Of a DNA stretch of 64,000 bases, positions 25,495 to 35,070 are shown piece after piece (position 1 is the first letter of the stretch; every line of letters starts with the position of its first letter). The position numbers and the translations under genes were made by a program. A model generated the notes under the pieces. The model did not search any database, was not told the DNA's origin, and saw only the letters and a program-made list of their open reading frames with translations. This DNA is from Veillonella seminalis (lineage in GTDB: Bacteria; Bacillota; Negativicutes; Veillonellales; Veillonellaceae). The stretch spans positions 1 through 64,000 of the forward strand of contig NZ_RQUZ01000001.1 in NCBI RefSeq assembly GCF_003992065.1, read 5' to 3'.

Positions 25495-26838
25495 ATGGAA
25501 CAGGGGCAAGCAACTAATCAAATCAACGAAGTTACAAATCAAGTAGTCAATCAGACAAACGATAATGCAGTAAATCAAGATCGAGTGTATTTCTTTGATA
25601 CAACTTTACGGGATGGTGAACAGAGTCCGGGCGTATCGTTACAAACTCCGGAAAAAATCGAAATCTCTCAGAATTTGGTTCGTTTAGGCATCGATGTGAT
25701 TGAAGCGGGTTTTCCGGCTGCTTCGCCGGGCGACTTTGAAGCGGTTAAGAAAATTGTCGATGAAGTACGCGGCATTACGATTTGCGGTTTGGCCAGAGCC
25801 AACAAGGCAGACATTGAGCGTACGGCGGAAGCCTTGAAAGGTGCAGCCCACAGTCGTTTACATGTATTCATTGCCACCAGTGATATTCACTTGGAATACA
25901 AGCTTAAGAAAACGCGTGCCGAAGTGATTGAGATTGTGAAAGATTGCTTAGCCTTTGCAGCCGGTAAATTTGATGAAATCGAGTTTTCCGCGGAAGATGC
26001 TTCACGAACCGATTTGGATTATTTATGCGAAGTTTTTGCCGTTGCCATCGAAGGGGGCGCCACGATTTTAAATGTGCCGGATACGGTAGGTTACATGACA
26101 CCGGATGAATTTGCGTATAAGATTCGCTATATTAAAGAACATGTAAAGGGCATAGATAAAGCAATTATCAGCGTTCATTGTCACGATGATTTGGGGATGG
26201 CCAATGCCAATACGTTGGCGGCTATTCAGGCCGGGGCTCGTCAGGTGGAAGGCACGATTAACGGGCTTGGCGAACGGGCCGGTAATGTGGGCATTGAAGA
26301 AGTGGTGATGGCGTTAAAAACGCGAGCCGATATCTACGGCGTTATGACGGGGATCGATACGAAGCAGTTCACTCGCGTCAGCAAGTTGGTAAGTAAATTG
26401 ACCGGTATGGTAGTACCGCCGAATAAAGCAATCGTAGGTCGTAATGCCTTCGCTCATGAATCAGGTATTCATCAACACGGTATGTTGAATAATCCGACTA
26501 CCTATGAAATCATGACACCGGAAAGTGTGGGGGCTGAAAAAACGAGTATCGTGCTTGGCAAACATTCCGGACGTCATGCCTTTGAAAGCCATTTGGAAGG
26601 TATGGGCTTTAAGTTCACTATGGAAAAAGTGAACGATTTATTCGCCAAATTCAAAGCGTTGGCAGATCGTAAAAAAGAAATCTTTGATGAAGATATTTTG
26701 GCTTTGGTTATCGATAATATCGACCATGTCAAAGCGGTGGAACTTATCCATCATCATTATAAATCCAACGAACGCGGCTATGCCTATGCCGATGTTCGCT
26801 TGAAAACACCGCAGGGAATTCGTGAAGATGCGGCGTGA
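25495..26838 (+). CDS. leuA: 2-isopropylmalate synthase, apparently truncated in the regulatory domain
   Basis: A 447-residue LeuA from ATG 25495 (AGAGGAAA upstream), the first enzyme of leucine synthesis (2-oxoisovalerate plus acetyl-CoA). The catalytic barrel is complete: FFDTTLRDGEQSPG, the metal-binding HCHDDLGMA and NGLGERAGN. A Gln/Asn-rich 30-residue tail precedes it. The protein ends at residue 447 with LKTPQGIREDAA, in the first part of the C-terminal leucine-binding domain, so the enzyme is about 60-70 residues short. The matching end of the domain is found out of frame right after the stop. Leucine feedback may be lost, but catalysis could remain. Confidence 0.92.
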   Translation: MEQGQATNQINEVTNQVVNQTNDNAVNQDRVYFFDTTLRDGEQSPGVSLQTPEKIEISQNLVRLGIDVIEAGFPAASPGDFEAVKKIVDEVRGITICGLARANKADIERTAEALKGAAHSRLHVFIATSDIHLEYKLKKTRAEVIEIVKDCLAFAAGKFDEIEFSAEDASRTDLDYLCEVFAVAIEGGATILNVPDTVGYMTPDEFAYKIRYIKEHVKGIDKAIISVHCHDDLGMANANTLAAIQAGARQVEGTINGLGERAGNVGIEEVVMALKTRADIYGVMTGIDTKQFTRVSKLVSKLTGMVVPPNKAIVGRNAFAHESGIHQHGMLNNPTTYEIMTPESVGAEKTSIVLGKHSGRHAFESHLEGMGFKFTMEKVNDLFAKFKALADRKKEIFDEDILALVIDNIDHVKAVELIHHHYKSNERGYAYADVRLKTPQGIREDAA

Positions 26839-26942
26839 GTACGGATGTAATTTCATCCAGCGTTTTGGCCTATATTAACGCTGTAAACTATGTGTACTTG
26901 GCGGAAGAAATTGAGCAGGAAACAGCACAGGAAATAGAGTAG
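26832..26942 (+). pseudogene. leuA: Remnant of the leuA C-terminal regulatory domain, out of frame
   Basis: From about 26832 the sequence encodes GVSTDVISSSVLAYINAVN, which matches the final helix segment of the LeuA allosteric domain (usual form GRGVSTDVI-AS--AYINALN). It is in a different frame from leuA, whose stop TGA (26836-26838) overlaps it. A non-triplet internal deletion of about 60-70 codons explains both. A short GTG-started peptide of 35 residues could be made but is probably meaningless. The rest up to leuC shows only small hairpins. Confidence 0.72.
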
Positions 26943-27053
26943 CTGTTACACACGATGAAGCTGAGAGAGCTTCAAGGTGAGATATTAGAGCTGATAAAGC
27001 GTAAATTCAGCATATGAGAGAAAAAATTTGAGAGAATTGAGGAGGACTTCGTT

Positions 27054-28313
27054 ATGGGGATGACGATGACAGAGAAGAACATGGCACGCCACGCCGGTGT
27101 GGCTGCTGTGAAAGCAGGCGATATTATTGAGTGTAAGGTAGATGCCGTATTGATGAACGATATTACCTTTCCACCGGCGCTTAAAGAGTTTAGAAAAATC
27201 GGCAAACCTGTTTTTGACCGTGACCGTATTTATTTGGTGCCCGATCATTTCACACCGAATAAAGATATCAAATCCGCTGAGCAGGTTAAAGTGATGCGTG
27301 ATTTTGTGAAAGCGGAAAAAATTACTCATTATTTTGAGGTAGGTCGTATGGGCATTGAACATGTATTGTTGCCGGAACAGGGCTTGGTAGCCCCCGGTGA
27401 TATGATTATCGGGGCTGATTCCCATACTTGTACCTACGGTGCGTTGGGTGCTTTTGCTACCGGCGTCGGTTCCACCGATGCAGGCGTTGCCATGGCAATG
27501 GGCCAAACTTGGTTCAAAGTGCCGGAAACAATCAAGGTGGAGCTTACGGGCAAACCGAACCGTTGGGTAACCGGCAAAGATATTGTGCTTGAACTCATCG
27601 GTCGTATCGGTGTTGACGGTGCCCGTTATAAAGCGATTGAATTCACCGGCGACGGGGTAGCTCATTTAACGATGGCAGACCGTTTGACCATTTGTAATAT
27701 GGCGATTGAAGCGGGCGGTAAATGCGGCGTTTTCCCTTATGATGAAACGACAAAGGCCTATGTGACGGGTCGTGTGAAACGTGATTTTACACCGGTTACG
27801 GCTGACGACGATGCTGTTTACGGTGAAACGGTAACGATTGATTTAGCTGCTTTGAAACCGGTAGTGGCGTTCCCTCATTTGCCGTCCAATACTCATTGTG
27901 TAAATGAAATCGCCAAAGATATCAGCATCGATCAAGTGATTATCGGTTCCTGTACCAATGGGCGCTATGAAGACTTGAAGGCGGCGGCCGAGATTTTTAA
28001 TAATCGCAAAGTAGCCGATTTCGTACGATGCATCGTTATTCCGGGCAGCCAGGCTGTGTATGATGAGGCTGTCAAAACGGGCTTGGTAGATATTTTTGTA
28101 GATGCCGGCTGTGCCGTAAGCACGCCGACCTGCGGTCCATGCTTGGGCGGTTACATGGGTATTATGGCGGCCGGTGAACGAACCGTGTCGACGACGAATC
28201 GTAATTTCAGAGGCCGCATGGGTCATGTAGACAGTGAAGTATATTTGGCCAGCCCATATGTGGCGGCGGCCAGTGCCGTTATGGGACGCATTGCCGGTCC
28301 GGAGGAGGTATAA
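27054..28313 (+). CDS. leuC: 3-isopropylmalate dehydratase large subunit
   Basis: A 419-residue LeuC of the short, archaeal/bacterial type 2 class, which with LeuD isomerises 2- to 3-isopropylmalate. The three cluster cysteines are visible in [15 protein letters not shown] and CGPCLGG, so the [4Fe-4S] site is complete. GGAGG lies eight bases before ATG 27054. leuD starts one base after the stop. Confidence 0.95.
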   Translation: MGMTMTEKNMARHAGVAAVKAGDIIECKVDAVLMNDITFPPALKEFRKIGKPVFDRDRIYLVPDHFTPNKDIKSAEQVKVMRDFVKAEKITHYFEVGRMGIEHVLLPEQGLVAPGDMIIGADSHTCTYGALGAFATGVGSTDAGVAMAMGQTWFKVPETIKVELTGKPNRWVTGKDIVLELIGRIGVDGARYKAIEFTGDGVAHLTMADRLTICNMAIEAGGKCGVFPYDETTKAYVTGRVKRDFTPVTADDDAVYGETVTIDLAALKPVVAFPHLPSNTHCVNEIAKDISIDQVIIGSCTNGRYEDLKAAAEIFNNRKVADFVRCIVIPGSQAVYDEAVKTGLVDIFVDAGCAVSTPTCGPCLGGYMGIMAAGERTVSTTNRNFRGRMGHVDSEVYLASPYVAAASAVMGRIAGPEEV

Positions 28314-28314
28314 T

Positions 28315-28809
28315 ATGGATTTTCAAGGTAAAATATGGCGCTACGGCGACAATGTAGATACAGATGTAATTATTCCGGCCCGCTATTTGGCCATTGCGGA
28401 TATGGACGAATTGGCCACTCATGCTATGGAAGATATTGATACCACCTTTGCACCGAATGTAAAGCCCGGCGATATTATGGTGGCCGGTAAAAACTTCGGT
28501 TGCGGATCTTCCCGTGAGCATGCATCGGCTGTTATTAAGGCCAACGGCGTACCTTGTATTATTGCCCACAGTTTTGCCCGTATCTTCTTTCGCAATGCCA
28601 TTAATATCGGCTTGCCGGTAATTGAAATCGGTGATGAAGTTGAAAAAATCCATGCCGATCATGAGGTAGGTGTGGATATGAGTACGGGGGAAGTACATAA
28701 TTTGACGACCGGCGAAGTGTATCAAGGGACTGCTTTGCCGCCTTTTGTACAAGTCATCGCCAAAGCCGGAGGACTCGTAAATTTTGCCAAACAACGCAGT
28801 GCTACCTAA
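28315..28809 (+). CDS. leuD: 3-isopropylmalate dehydratase small subunit
   Basis: A 164-residue LeuD taken from ATG 28315, which follows GGAGGAGG at 28301-28308; a longer open frame upstream runs through the end of leuC and is rejected. Signature segments are [11 protein letters not shown] and [13 protein letters not shown], the swivel-domain substrate loop. It forms the heterodimer with LeuC, and the close spacing supports coupled translation. Confidence 0.95.
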   Translation: MDFQGKIWRYGDNVDTDVIIPARYLAIADMDELATHAMEDIDTTFAPNVKPGDIMVAGKNFGCGSSREHASAVIKANGVPCIIAHSFARIFFRNAINIGLPVIEIGDEVEKIHADHEVGVDMSTGEVHNLTTGEVYQGTALPPFVQVIAKAGGLVNFAKQRSAT

Positions 28810-28911
28810 AGTTTGCACATAAGTAGGCAATTAATATATAGTGTTTTATATTTAAAATAAACTTCACCATCTTTTTGGGGAAAAATTTGAGAAAAAACAG
28901 AGGGAACGGAT

Positions 28912-29985
28912 ATGAGTAAAACAAAAACGGTTGTTGCCATTAACGGCGACGGGATTGGTCGTGAAATTGTAACAGCCGCCCGGCGTGTGGTTGATGCGGC
29001 TGTGGCTAAAGATAATATAAAAATAGAATGGATTGAGCAAAAGTCCGGTGGGGAAGCCATTGACGCGTACGGCGAGCCGTTGCCGGCCGATACGATTAAA
29101 GCCTGTGAAGCGGCTCATGCCGTTTTGTTGGGCGCTGTAGGCGGACCGCAGTGGGATGATGTGGCACCGGCTATTCGCCCCGAGAAAGCGATTCTTGGTC
29201 TTCGTAAAGCTTTGGGCCTCTTTTGCAATTTGCGCCCTGTCCGTATCTTTAAAGCCTTGCAGGAATATTCACCACTCAAACCGGAACTCGTACAGGATGT
29301 AGATTTTGTTATCGTTCGCGAACTGACGGGTGGTATTTATTTTGGTGAGCGTGAAGAAGCACAGGGGGAAGGCCCTAATGAGTTGGCTTGGGATAAGGAA
29401 ACCTATCATCGCTATGAAATTGAACGCATTATGGACGTGGCCATTGAAACAGCCGGTAAACGACGCGGTAAGGTAACGAGTGTTGATAAGGCAAATGTGT
29501 TGGCATCTTCTCGCCTTTGGCGTAAAATTGCGCAAGAAAAAGCTCAGGCCAATCCGGAAATTGCCATGGACTATCTATATGTGGACAATACGGCCATGCA
29601 ACTCGTTGTTAATCCGGGCCAATTCGATGTTATCGTGACCACCAATTTATTCGGTGACATTTTGAGCGACGAAGGTGCCGTTGTATCCGGTTCGCTCGGT
29701 CTTTTACCATCCGCTTCCATCGGTACGGGCACCGCTTTGTATGAACCAATCCACGGTTCGGCACCGGACATTGCCGGTCAGGGCATCGCCAATCCTTTGG
29801 GTACCATTTTGTCGGCAGCCATGATGTGTCGCTATTCCTTGAACGCGCCTCAGGCGGCTGATGCCATTGAAGCGGCCGTTGAAAAAGCTTTGGAAGCCGG
29901 CCATCGTACGGGGGATATCTACAAGGCCGGCATGAAACGTGTCAATACTATCGGTATGACGGATGCCGTTTTACAATATCTTTAA
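28912..29985 (+). CDS. leuB: 3-isopropylmalate dehydrogenase
   Basis: A 357-residue LeuB that oxidises and decarboxylates 3-isopropylmalate to 2-oxoisocaproate with NAD. It shows the NGDGIGREI start, the loop LRKALGLFCNLRPVR, ELTGGIYFG with the catalytic Tyr, VDNTAMQLV with the Asn/Asp set, and the NAD-binding EPIHGSAPDIAGQGIANP. The spacing of about 100 bases from leuD and the terminator after it show it is the last gene of leuACDB. Confidence 0.96.
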   Translation: MSKTKTVVAINGDGIGREIVTAARRVVDAAVAKDNIKIEWIEQKSGGEAIDAYGEPLPADTIKACEAAHAVLLGAVGGPQWDDVAPAIRPEKAILGLRKALGLFCNLRPVRIFKALQEYSPLKPELVQDVDFVIVRELTGGIYFGEREEAQGEGPNELAWDKETYHRYEIERIMDVAIETAGKRRGKVTSVDKANVLASSRLWRKIAQEKAQANPEIAMDYLYVDNTAMQLVVNPGQFDVIVTTNLFGDILSDEGAVVSGSLGLLPSASIGTGTALYEPIHGSAPDIAGQGIANPLGTILSAAMMCRYSLNAPQAADAIEAAVEKALEAGHRTGDIYKAGMKRVNTIGMTDAVLQYL

Positions 29986-30045
29986 TAGTGTAATCGTTTA
30001 GCCCAGTCTTAAACGTTAATTACCTTGCAATACTTTTAATGCTTA

Positions 30046-30098
30046 TAAAAACCGCCATATAACAGCCTGCATTATCTTGCTGTTATATGGCGGTTTTA
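30046..30098. terminator. Strong terminator at the end of the leu operon
   Basis: A perfect stem of about 20 bp (30046-30066 with 30079-30098, core ACCGCCATATAACAGC) around a 12-base loop. A and T runs on both sides suit bidirectional use between leuB and the convergent panB. Confidence 0.9.
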
Positions 30099-30219
30099 TT
30101 CAATCTTAACTTTTGTCAGTGTAAATTATAATGTATATAAAACGAATAAAAGTGCTGAAATTGAGTGCTTTCTAAAATTACCTAAATTGAATTTAGGTAA
30201 GAACTTTTTGAATTATAAA

Positions 30220-31059
30220 TTAATATAATTTTTCCAGCACGGAATCGTCAATTTTGAAGGTATGTTCTTCAGCCGGAAATTCACGGCTTTTTACGTCTGC
30301 TATGTAGCTTTTAACGGCATCAATTGTAATATCGTGGAGGTTGGCGTACTTCTTAACGAATTTAGGGGTAAAGCCGTTGCTGACACCCAACAAATCGTTG
30401 CAAACGAGGACTTGACCGTCACAACCGTTGCCGGCACCGATGCCGATGGTCACCATGTTTTTGAGCGACTGTGTTACCTTCGTAGCCAAAGCGGCCGGTA
30501 CGCATTCCAATACACACGCGAAAGCACCTGCTTCTTCTAAGGCTTTGGCATCGTCGATTAATTGTTGCGCAGCGACCATTTCTTTGCCTTGCACTTTAAA
30601 ACCGCCCAACTGATTTACCGATTGAGGTGTTAAACCGATATGAGCTACTACCGGAATACCGGCAGTGGTAAGTTTTTTGATTAAAGGTGCTACTTCCTGA
30701 CCGCCTTCGAGTTTAACCGCCGTACAGCCGGTTTCTTTTAAGAAGCGACCGGCATTGTACATGGCATCGGCCATATCGGCCTGATAGCTCATAAACGGCA
30801 TATCGGCCACTACAAGGGCCGTTGAATTACCGCGGACTACCGCTTTGGTGTGATGAATCATTTCATCCATGGTTACGGGAATGGTGGATGTGTAACCGAG
30901 CATCACATTGCCGACGGAATCGCCTACCAATATCATGTCGATGCCGGCTTCATTAACATTACGTGCCATGGCAACATCGTAAGCGGTAATCATGGTAATC
31001 GGTTCGCCTTGTTCTTTCATCTGTTTAATGGTTGTTACAGTTTTTGGTTTATTGTTCAT
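30220..31059 (-). CDS. panB: 3-methyl-2-oxobutanoate hydroxymethyltransferase
   Basis: A 279-residue PanB, the first committed enzyme of pantothenate synthesis (2-oxoisovalerate to ketopantoate). It shares its substrate with LeuA, which fits the placement. Motifs seen are MITAYDVAMA, VGDSVGNVMLGY with metal-binding Asp, KLEGG and IGAGNGCDGQVLV. The start ATG 31059 has AGGAGG upstream and overlaps the end of the DUF2520 gene by 11 bases, so the two form an operon. Confidence 0.96.
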   Translation of the reverse strand: MNNKPKTVTTIKQMKEQGEPITMITAYDVAMARNVNEAGIDMILVGDSVGNVMLGYTSTIPVTMDEMIHHTKAVVRGNSTALVVADMPFMSYQADMADAMYNAGRFLKETGCTAVKLEGGQEVAPLIKKLTTAGIPVVAHIGLTPQSVNQLGGFKVQGKEMVAAQQLIDDAKALEEAGAFACVLECVPAALATKVTQSLKNMVTIGIGAGNGCDGQVLVCNDLLGVSNGFTPKFVKKYANLHDITIDAVKSYIADVKSREFPAEEHTFKIDDSVLEKLY

Positions 31060-31969
31060 GGGAAGTCTCCTCCTCAGTAGCAGCTTCAAAATTAGATTGG
31101 TTATTTAAACATTCGGCTGATTCAAACAGACTGAATAATTCATCCGCCATAAGTGGCGTAATAGTCTGATTAGCCAGAGCCACACAAGTTGTGGCACTTC
31201 CTAAGGTTTTATAAAGGGGCCGTATGGAAGCGGGTAATACTTCTAAATGCCGCTCCACCGTTGTAATGTCACCGCGGGCGATGGGACCCGTTAAGGCCTC
31301 ACCCGGTGCGGTTACGGTTTTCAGATTGGCGGCTACGCCTTCAAATAAAGGACGTAATGCATCGTATGCATCTTGCAAGTTATCGGTCCAACGGCTCATC
31401 AGTTTCTGTGCCAAAGCTTGTAAAGTAACTGTGTAGTTGGCACAAATGCAGGCAGCCGCATGATACAGTGCTCTGTCTTTGGTCGGGACATAAAAACTGC
31501 GACCTTTTAAGAGGGTTACCAGTTCCTTGGCGGCCTCAAGTGCTTTGGTATCACCGTCAATGGCCATAAAGACGCCTTCTAAAGGTGTCAACGGTTCTTG
31601 AGCGGAGGCAAAGCTTTGGAGCGGATGGAGGCTGCCTACGGAGGCTCCTGTTTTTTGTAAAGAAGCCAACGGCGCCAAATCCAAACTGCCGCTGCAGTGT
31701 AAATATATGCTATTGCGCATAGCCGGCTCGTGTTGAGCCTTTTGAGCGAGGTCTTGGGCGACGGCAGGTACCAACCGGTCCGGTACTGTGAGTAGTACTA
31801 CATCAGCCTCAGCGGCTAAGGCTGTGTGAGATAAGGTCGGTACCTTGAATCGGGCGGCTAAAGTGGCAGTTTTTTCAGAAGAAGAACCAACAATGCCGAC
31901 CAGGTGGTGAGGCAAGTGGTGCGCTAAGGTGCAACCGACTTTGCCACCGCCGATAATGCCAATTTTCAT
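31049..31969 (-). CDS. Rossmann-fold and DUF2520 domain oxidoreductase
   Basis: A 306-residue protein from ATG 31969 (AAAGGAG upstream). The N-terminal NAD(P)-binding fold begins IGIIGGGKVGCTLA, and the helical C-terminal DUF2520 domain contains DRALYHAAACICANYTV. The layout resembles ketopantoate reductase and F420-type reductases. Overlap with panB suggests it could be the ketopantoate reductase step missing here, since no panE is seen, but this is only inferred from position. Confidence 0.8.
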   Translation of the reverse strand: MKIGIIGGGKVGCTLAHHLPHHLVGIVGSSSEKTATLAARFKVPTLSHTALAAEADVVLLTVPDRLVPAVAQDLAQKAQHEPAMRNSIYLHCSGSLDLAPLASLQKTGASVGSLHPLQSFASAQEPLTPLEGVFMAIDGDTKALEAAKELVTLLKGRSFYVPTKDRALYHAAACICANYTVTLQALAQKLMSRWTDNLQDAYDALRPLFEGVAANLKTVTAPGEALTGPIARGDITTVERHLEVLPASIRPLYKTLGSATTCVALANQTITPLMADELFSLFESAECLNNQSNFEAATEEETSHEQ

Positions 31970-32314
31970 GAAACTCCTTTCTGCTTTGTGACGGTCGCAA
32001 AATTCCATAAAAAAAGGCGCACTTCGACCTCGAAATGCGCATAAAATTCCTATGTTGCGTCTCGTCCCGGTCTGATAGATCCAAGCGATAAAAATAGAAT
32101 AGAAAATATAAAGATGTAAATTATGTTGAAACAGATGCAGTTCTTGACAGATACCACTCTGATTCACTGTTATTATAGCATAGCCGAATATTTATTGAAA
32201 TATGATGTCGCAAGTATAAATAAACCGTATAAGAGCCGTTCACATACTCTCTGTGATGAATAAAAGTTCTGTGAGAGAGGAAGTAAGTTTTATGACGAAT
32301 TATGAAAATTCGTA
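31970..32314. other. Non-coding stretch between the DUF2520 gene and the Trp T-box
   Basis: The region carries the upstream part of the minus-strand panB unit: a minus-strand TATAAT can be read at about 32170-32176. No gene or further clear structure is seen. Confidence 0.3.
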
Positions 32315-32637
32315 TTGACTTCTTAATTCGCTTGTGTGTATAATTGAACAAAACATATAGTTATCATCTGCGAACAGGAAGAGTAGGTATACGAGTTCGG
32401 CTACAGCGAGTCGGGAATGGTGGAAGCCCGGTGCAAGAAAGTATAGTGAATGGACCTGGGAGATGTGGCCCGAACTGAGGGTAGGCGCCACCGGTCATCT
32501 CCGACCGTTACCAAAGGAGCGCGTATCGCCTGTATTGGGTAGGCCGTACGTAGTGAGCCGGGTCTTTTGACCAATCGGGGTGGCACCGCGGATTAACCTT
32601 CGTCCCTATATATTTTGGGATTGGAAGGTTTTTTTTA
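32315..32637 (+). promoter_or_regulatory. Tryptophan T-box leader with promoter and terminator
   Basis: TTGACT (32315-32320) and TATAAT (32339-32344) lie 18 bases apart. Stem I has AGCGAG and the distal loop GGTGGAAG; the specifier is TGG at 32451-32453 (GAATGGACC), the only Trp codon. The T-box GGGGTGGCACCGCG is at 32577-32590. A terminator AACCTTC/GAAGGTT follows (32595-32601 with 32624-32630) with eight T. The leader should sense uncharged tRNA-Trp and switch on the transporter genes behind it. Confidence 0.93.
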
Positions 32638-32662
32638 TACCCATTTTTAGGAGGAGAACAGT

Positions 32663-34123
32663 ATGGAGCGAATTCAAGATGTTTCGAAATTAGTATATAC
32701 TCACGTACAAGGCGGTCAGTTCCGCTGGGTTACGGTGAGCACCTTAATGTTGGCGCTGGGCACGATTTTACACTTAGTGAGCCCAAGTGTGGCCGGCATT
32801 ACACCGAACTGGATGATTGCTACGTATTGCGTAGCCATTCATTTAACCAGACCAAATTATCGTCAGTCTCTGGGGATTGGCCTTGTAGCGGCGCTCATTA
32901 ACCTTATGACGTCGAAATCGGCGTTCCCGTATGCCAACCTTTTGAGTGAACCGGCCGGCGCACTTACCGCAGCTTTTGTGGTTCAGATGTTTAGCCGACT
33001 CAAATTCGGTCGTATGGTAGTGCCGCCGGTAGTATCCGGATTTTTCAGTACAGTCGTATCGGGTGGGATTTTCGTTACGGTTTTATATGTAGTGTTAGCC
33101 TTACCGACTGATGTATACGTAAAAGCTATATGGCCGTTAGTTCTTTTGGTAGCTGCCATCAACGCTGTTATTACACCGCTTTTATACGTTCCGGCACAGC
33201 GCTTATTCGCTCGCCGCGGTTATTTACCGAAAGCAGACGAAGTTATTTCCAGCGACCACAGCCAATATGAATTGACTCCGGCTACGGATGCTAAAATCTC
33301 GATTGAACATTTCTCATATTATTACGGCCAACAAACCAAACCGGCCCTTAAAGATATTAATTTAGTTGTAAATGACGGCGACTTCCTCGTAATTACCGGC
33401 CCTGCCGGTTGTGGTAAATCGACTTTATGTATGGCTATGATCGGTGCTGTTCCTAAGTTCTACGGCGGCCGCATGGAAGGTATGGTATTTGTTAACGGTA
33501 AAGCAACAACGCAGGCTGAAATATCCGAATTGGCCACTGAAATCGGCGTTGTTCTGGCAGATTATGATACTCAGCTCGTTACCATGACCGTAGCTGAAGA
33601 AGTGGCGTTTGCCATGGAAAACCGCGGCTACACACCGGAACAGATTAAAGAACGCAGCGCTGTAGTCTTCAAACAAGTCGGTCTTGAAGGTATGGAACAG
33701 CGTAAAATTCCAAGCCTCTCCGGCGGGCAACGTCAACGTTTGGCCATCGCTTCCGTATTGGCTACGAATCCTTCCATCTTGGTATTGGATGAACCGACCA
33801 GTTCCCTGGATCCTGAAGGGACCGCTGAATTGTATCGCTTAGTAGGTGCCCTCAACAAAGAGTACGGCATTACCGTAGTCGTTATTGACCATGATTTGCA
33901 TGCAGTTCTTCCGTATGCCAACCGTATGGCGCTTATGGTGGATGGCGAACTTCGTACCGATTCCTTACCGGAAGAAACGCTTCGTTATATGTATGATCAC
34001 AATATCTATGTAGACGCGTTGCCATCGATTTTCACAACGTATATGCGTTTAGAAGCGGCCGGATTTACTTTTGAAAAACCATGGCTCAGTGTGGCAGCCG
34101 CCAAAGCGGGGCTTAAAAGCTGA
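32663..34123 (+). CDS. TrpP-like S component fused to an ECF-type ATPase
   Basis: A 486-residue fusion. Residues about 20-200 are a polytopic membrane domain similar to TrpP, the putative tryptophan transporter of Bacillus (LALGTILHLVSPSVAGITPNW, with TM helices to LYVPAQRLFARRG). Residues about 220-450 are an ABC ATPase with Walker A GPAGCGKST, signature LSGGQRQR and Walker B ILVLDEPTS. With the next two genes it makes all parts of an ECF importer. The Trp T-box upstream makes tryptophan, or a close precursor, the likely substrate. AGGAGG precedes ATG 32663. Confidence 0.85.
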   Translation: MERIQDVSKLVYTHVQGGQFRWVTVSTLMLALGTILHLVSPSVAGITPNWMIATYCVAIHLTRPNYRQSLGIGLVAALINLMTSKSAFPYANLLSEPAGALTAAFVVQMFSRLKFGRMVVPPVVSGFFSTVVSGGIFVTVLYVVLALPTDVYVKAIWPLVLLVAAINAVITPLLYVPAQRLFARRGYLPKADEVISSDHSQYELTPATDAKISIEHFSYYYGQQTKPALKDINLVVNDGDFLVITGPAGCGKSTLCMAMIGAVPKFYGGRMEGMVFVNGKATTQAEISELATEIGVVLADYDTQLVTMTVAEEVAFAMENRGYTPEQIKERSAVVFKQVGLEGMEQRKIPSLSGGQRQRLAIASVLATNPSILVLDEPTSSLDPEGTAELYRLVGALNKEYGITVVVIDHDLHAVLPYANRMALMVDGELRTDSLPEETLRYMYDHNIYVDALPSIFTTYMRLEAAGFTFEKPWLSVAAAKAGLKS

Positions 34124-34252
34124 TTCATTAAAATTGAGTAATTAAGGGCTAACACTTTAAGGCCAATGATTAAAAAGTAAATGATTTAAAACTTAGCGAA
34201 TTAAGGCTATAGATTGACAGTGAAGAACGAATTCAAACAATAGGAGGTTCGT

Positions 34253-35062
34253 ATGCTGGAAGTAAAAGGCTTGCGTTTCGGCTATGTGCTGGGCCAAGAT
34301 ATTATAGATAATGTAGATTTTTCCATCGGTGAAGGCGAGTTTATCGCTATCGGCGGTCGTAACGGCTGCGGCAAAACAACGGTGACTCGTTTGTTGATGG
34401 GACTCGAAAAACCGCGCAGCGGCAAAATTTATTATAACGATACAGATATTACGGCGTTACCGCCATCAGAACGGGGGCGTTTTATCGGCTATGTATTCCA
34501 ACAGCCGGACCGTCAGATGTTCCGACCTACCGTTGCTGAAGAAGTAGCATTCGGACCGGAACAATTAGGTTATACCAAAGCCGAAGTGGCCGATATTACC
34601 TCTAAAGCCTTGGTAGACACCGGTATCAGCCACTTGCGTGATGCGTATCCGCCGACTTTACGTCGCGGTGAAAAACAGCGCGTGGCCATCGCCTCGGCTC
34701 TTGCCATGAAATCCAAGATTTTGATTTTGGATGAACCGACCAGTGGTCAGGATGGCAAGGAAACACGGGAATTATTGGAATTGTTGGAAACCTTACGTGC
34801 CACTGGTCTTACCATTATTCTTGTTACCCATGATATGGAAATTATGGCCAGTCATTGTACGCGTGCCATTATCGTAGGCTACGGCACGAAAGCTTTTGAC
34901 GGGAAGCCGGAAGAATTATTTACGAAACGTGATGATTTATTTGATTTGGGGCTTACTAAACCGCCTTGCGTGGAATTGGCGGAAGCCGTACCGGGACTCG
35001 GTTATTGCAAATCAATGGCAGAATTTGAAGCAAAAATGTTGAGCTTAAAGGCTCGCAGTTAG
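34253..35062 (+). CDS. ECF transporter ATPase subunit
   Basis: A 269-residue ABC ATPase of the EcfA type with Walker A GGRNGCGKTT, Q-loop in YVFQQPDRQMF, and Walker B ILILDEPTSGQD with the switch His in VTHD. The signature motif is LRRGEKQR rather than LSGGQ, which is a clear departure: two of the five core residues kept in most ABC proteins are replaced. It probably pairs with the ATPase half of the upstream fusion, whose signature is normal, giving one canonical and one degenerate site. AGGAGG precedes ATG 34253. Confidence 0.88.
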   Translation: MLEVKGLRFGYVLGQDIIDNVDFSIGEGEFIAIGGRNGCGKTTVTRLLMGLEKPRSGKIYYNDTDITALPPSERGRFIGYVFQQPDRQMFRPTVAEEVAFGPEQLGYTKAEVADITSKALVDTGISHLRDAYPPTLRRGEKQRVAIASALAMKSKILILDEPTSGQDGKETRELLELLETLRATGLTIILVTHDMEIMASHCTRAIIVGYGTKAFDGKPEELFTKRDDLFDLGLTKPPCVELAEAVPGLGYCKSMAEFEAKMLSLKARS

Positions 35063-35070
35063 GAGGAACC

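Noticed and set aside
26835-26942. A separate 35-residue gene after leuA
   Set aside because: Its sequence matches the end of the LeuA regulatory domain and there is no ribosome site, so it is treated as a gene remnant.
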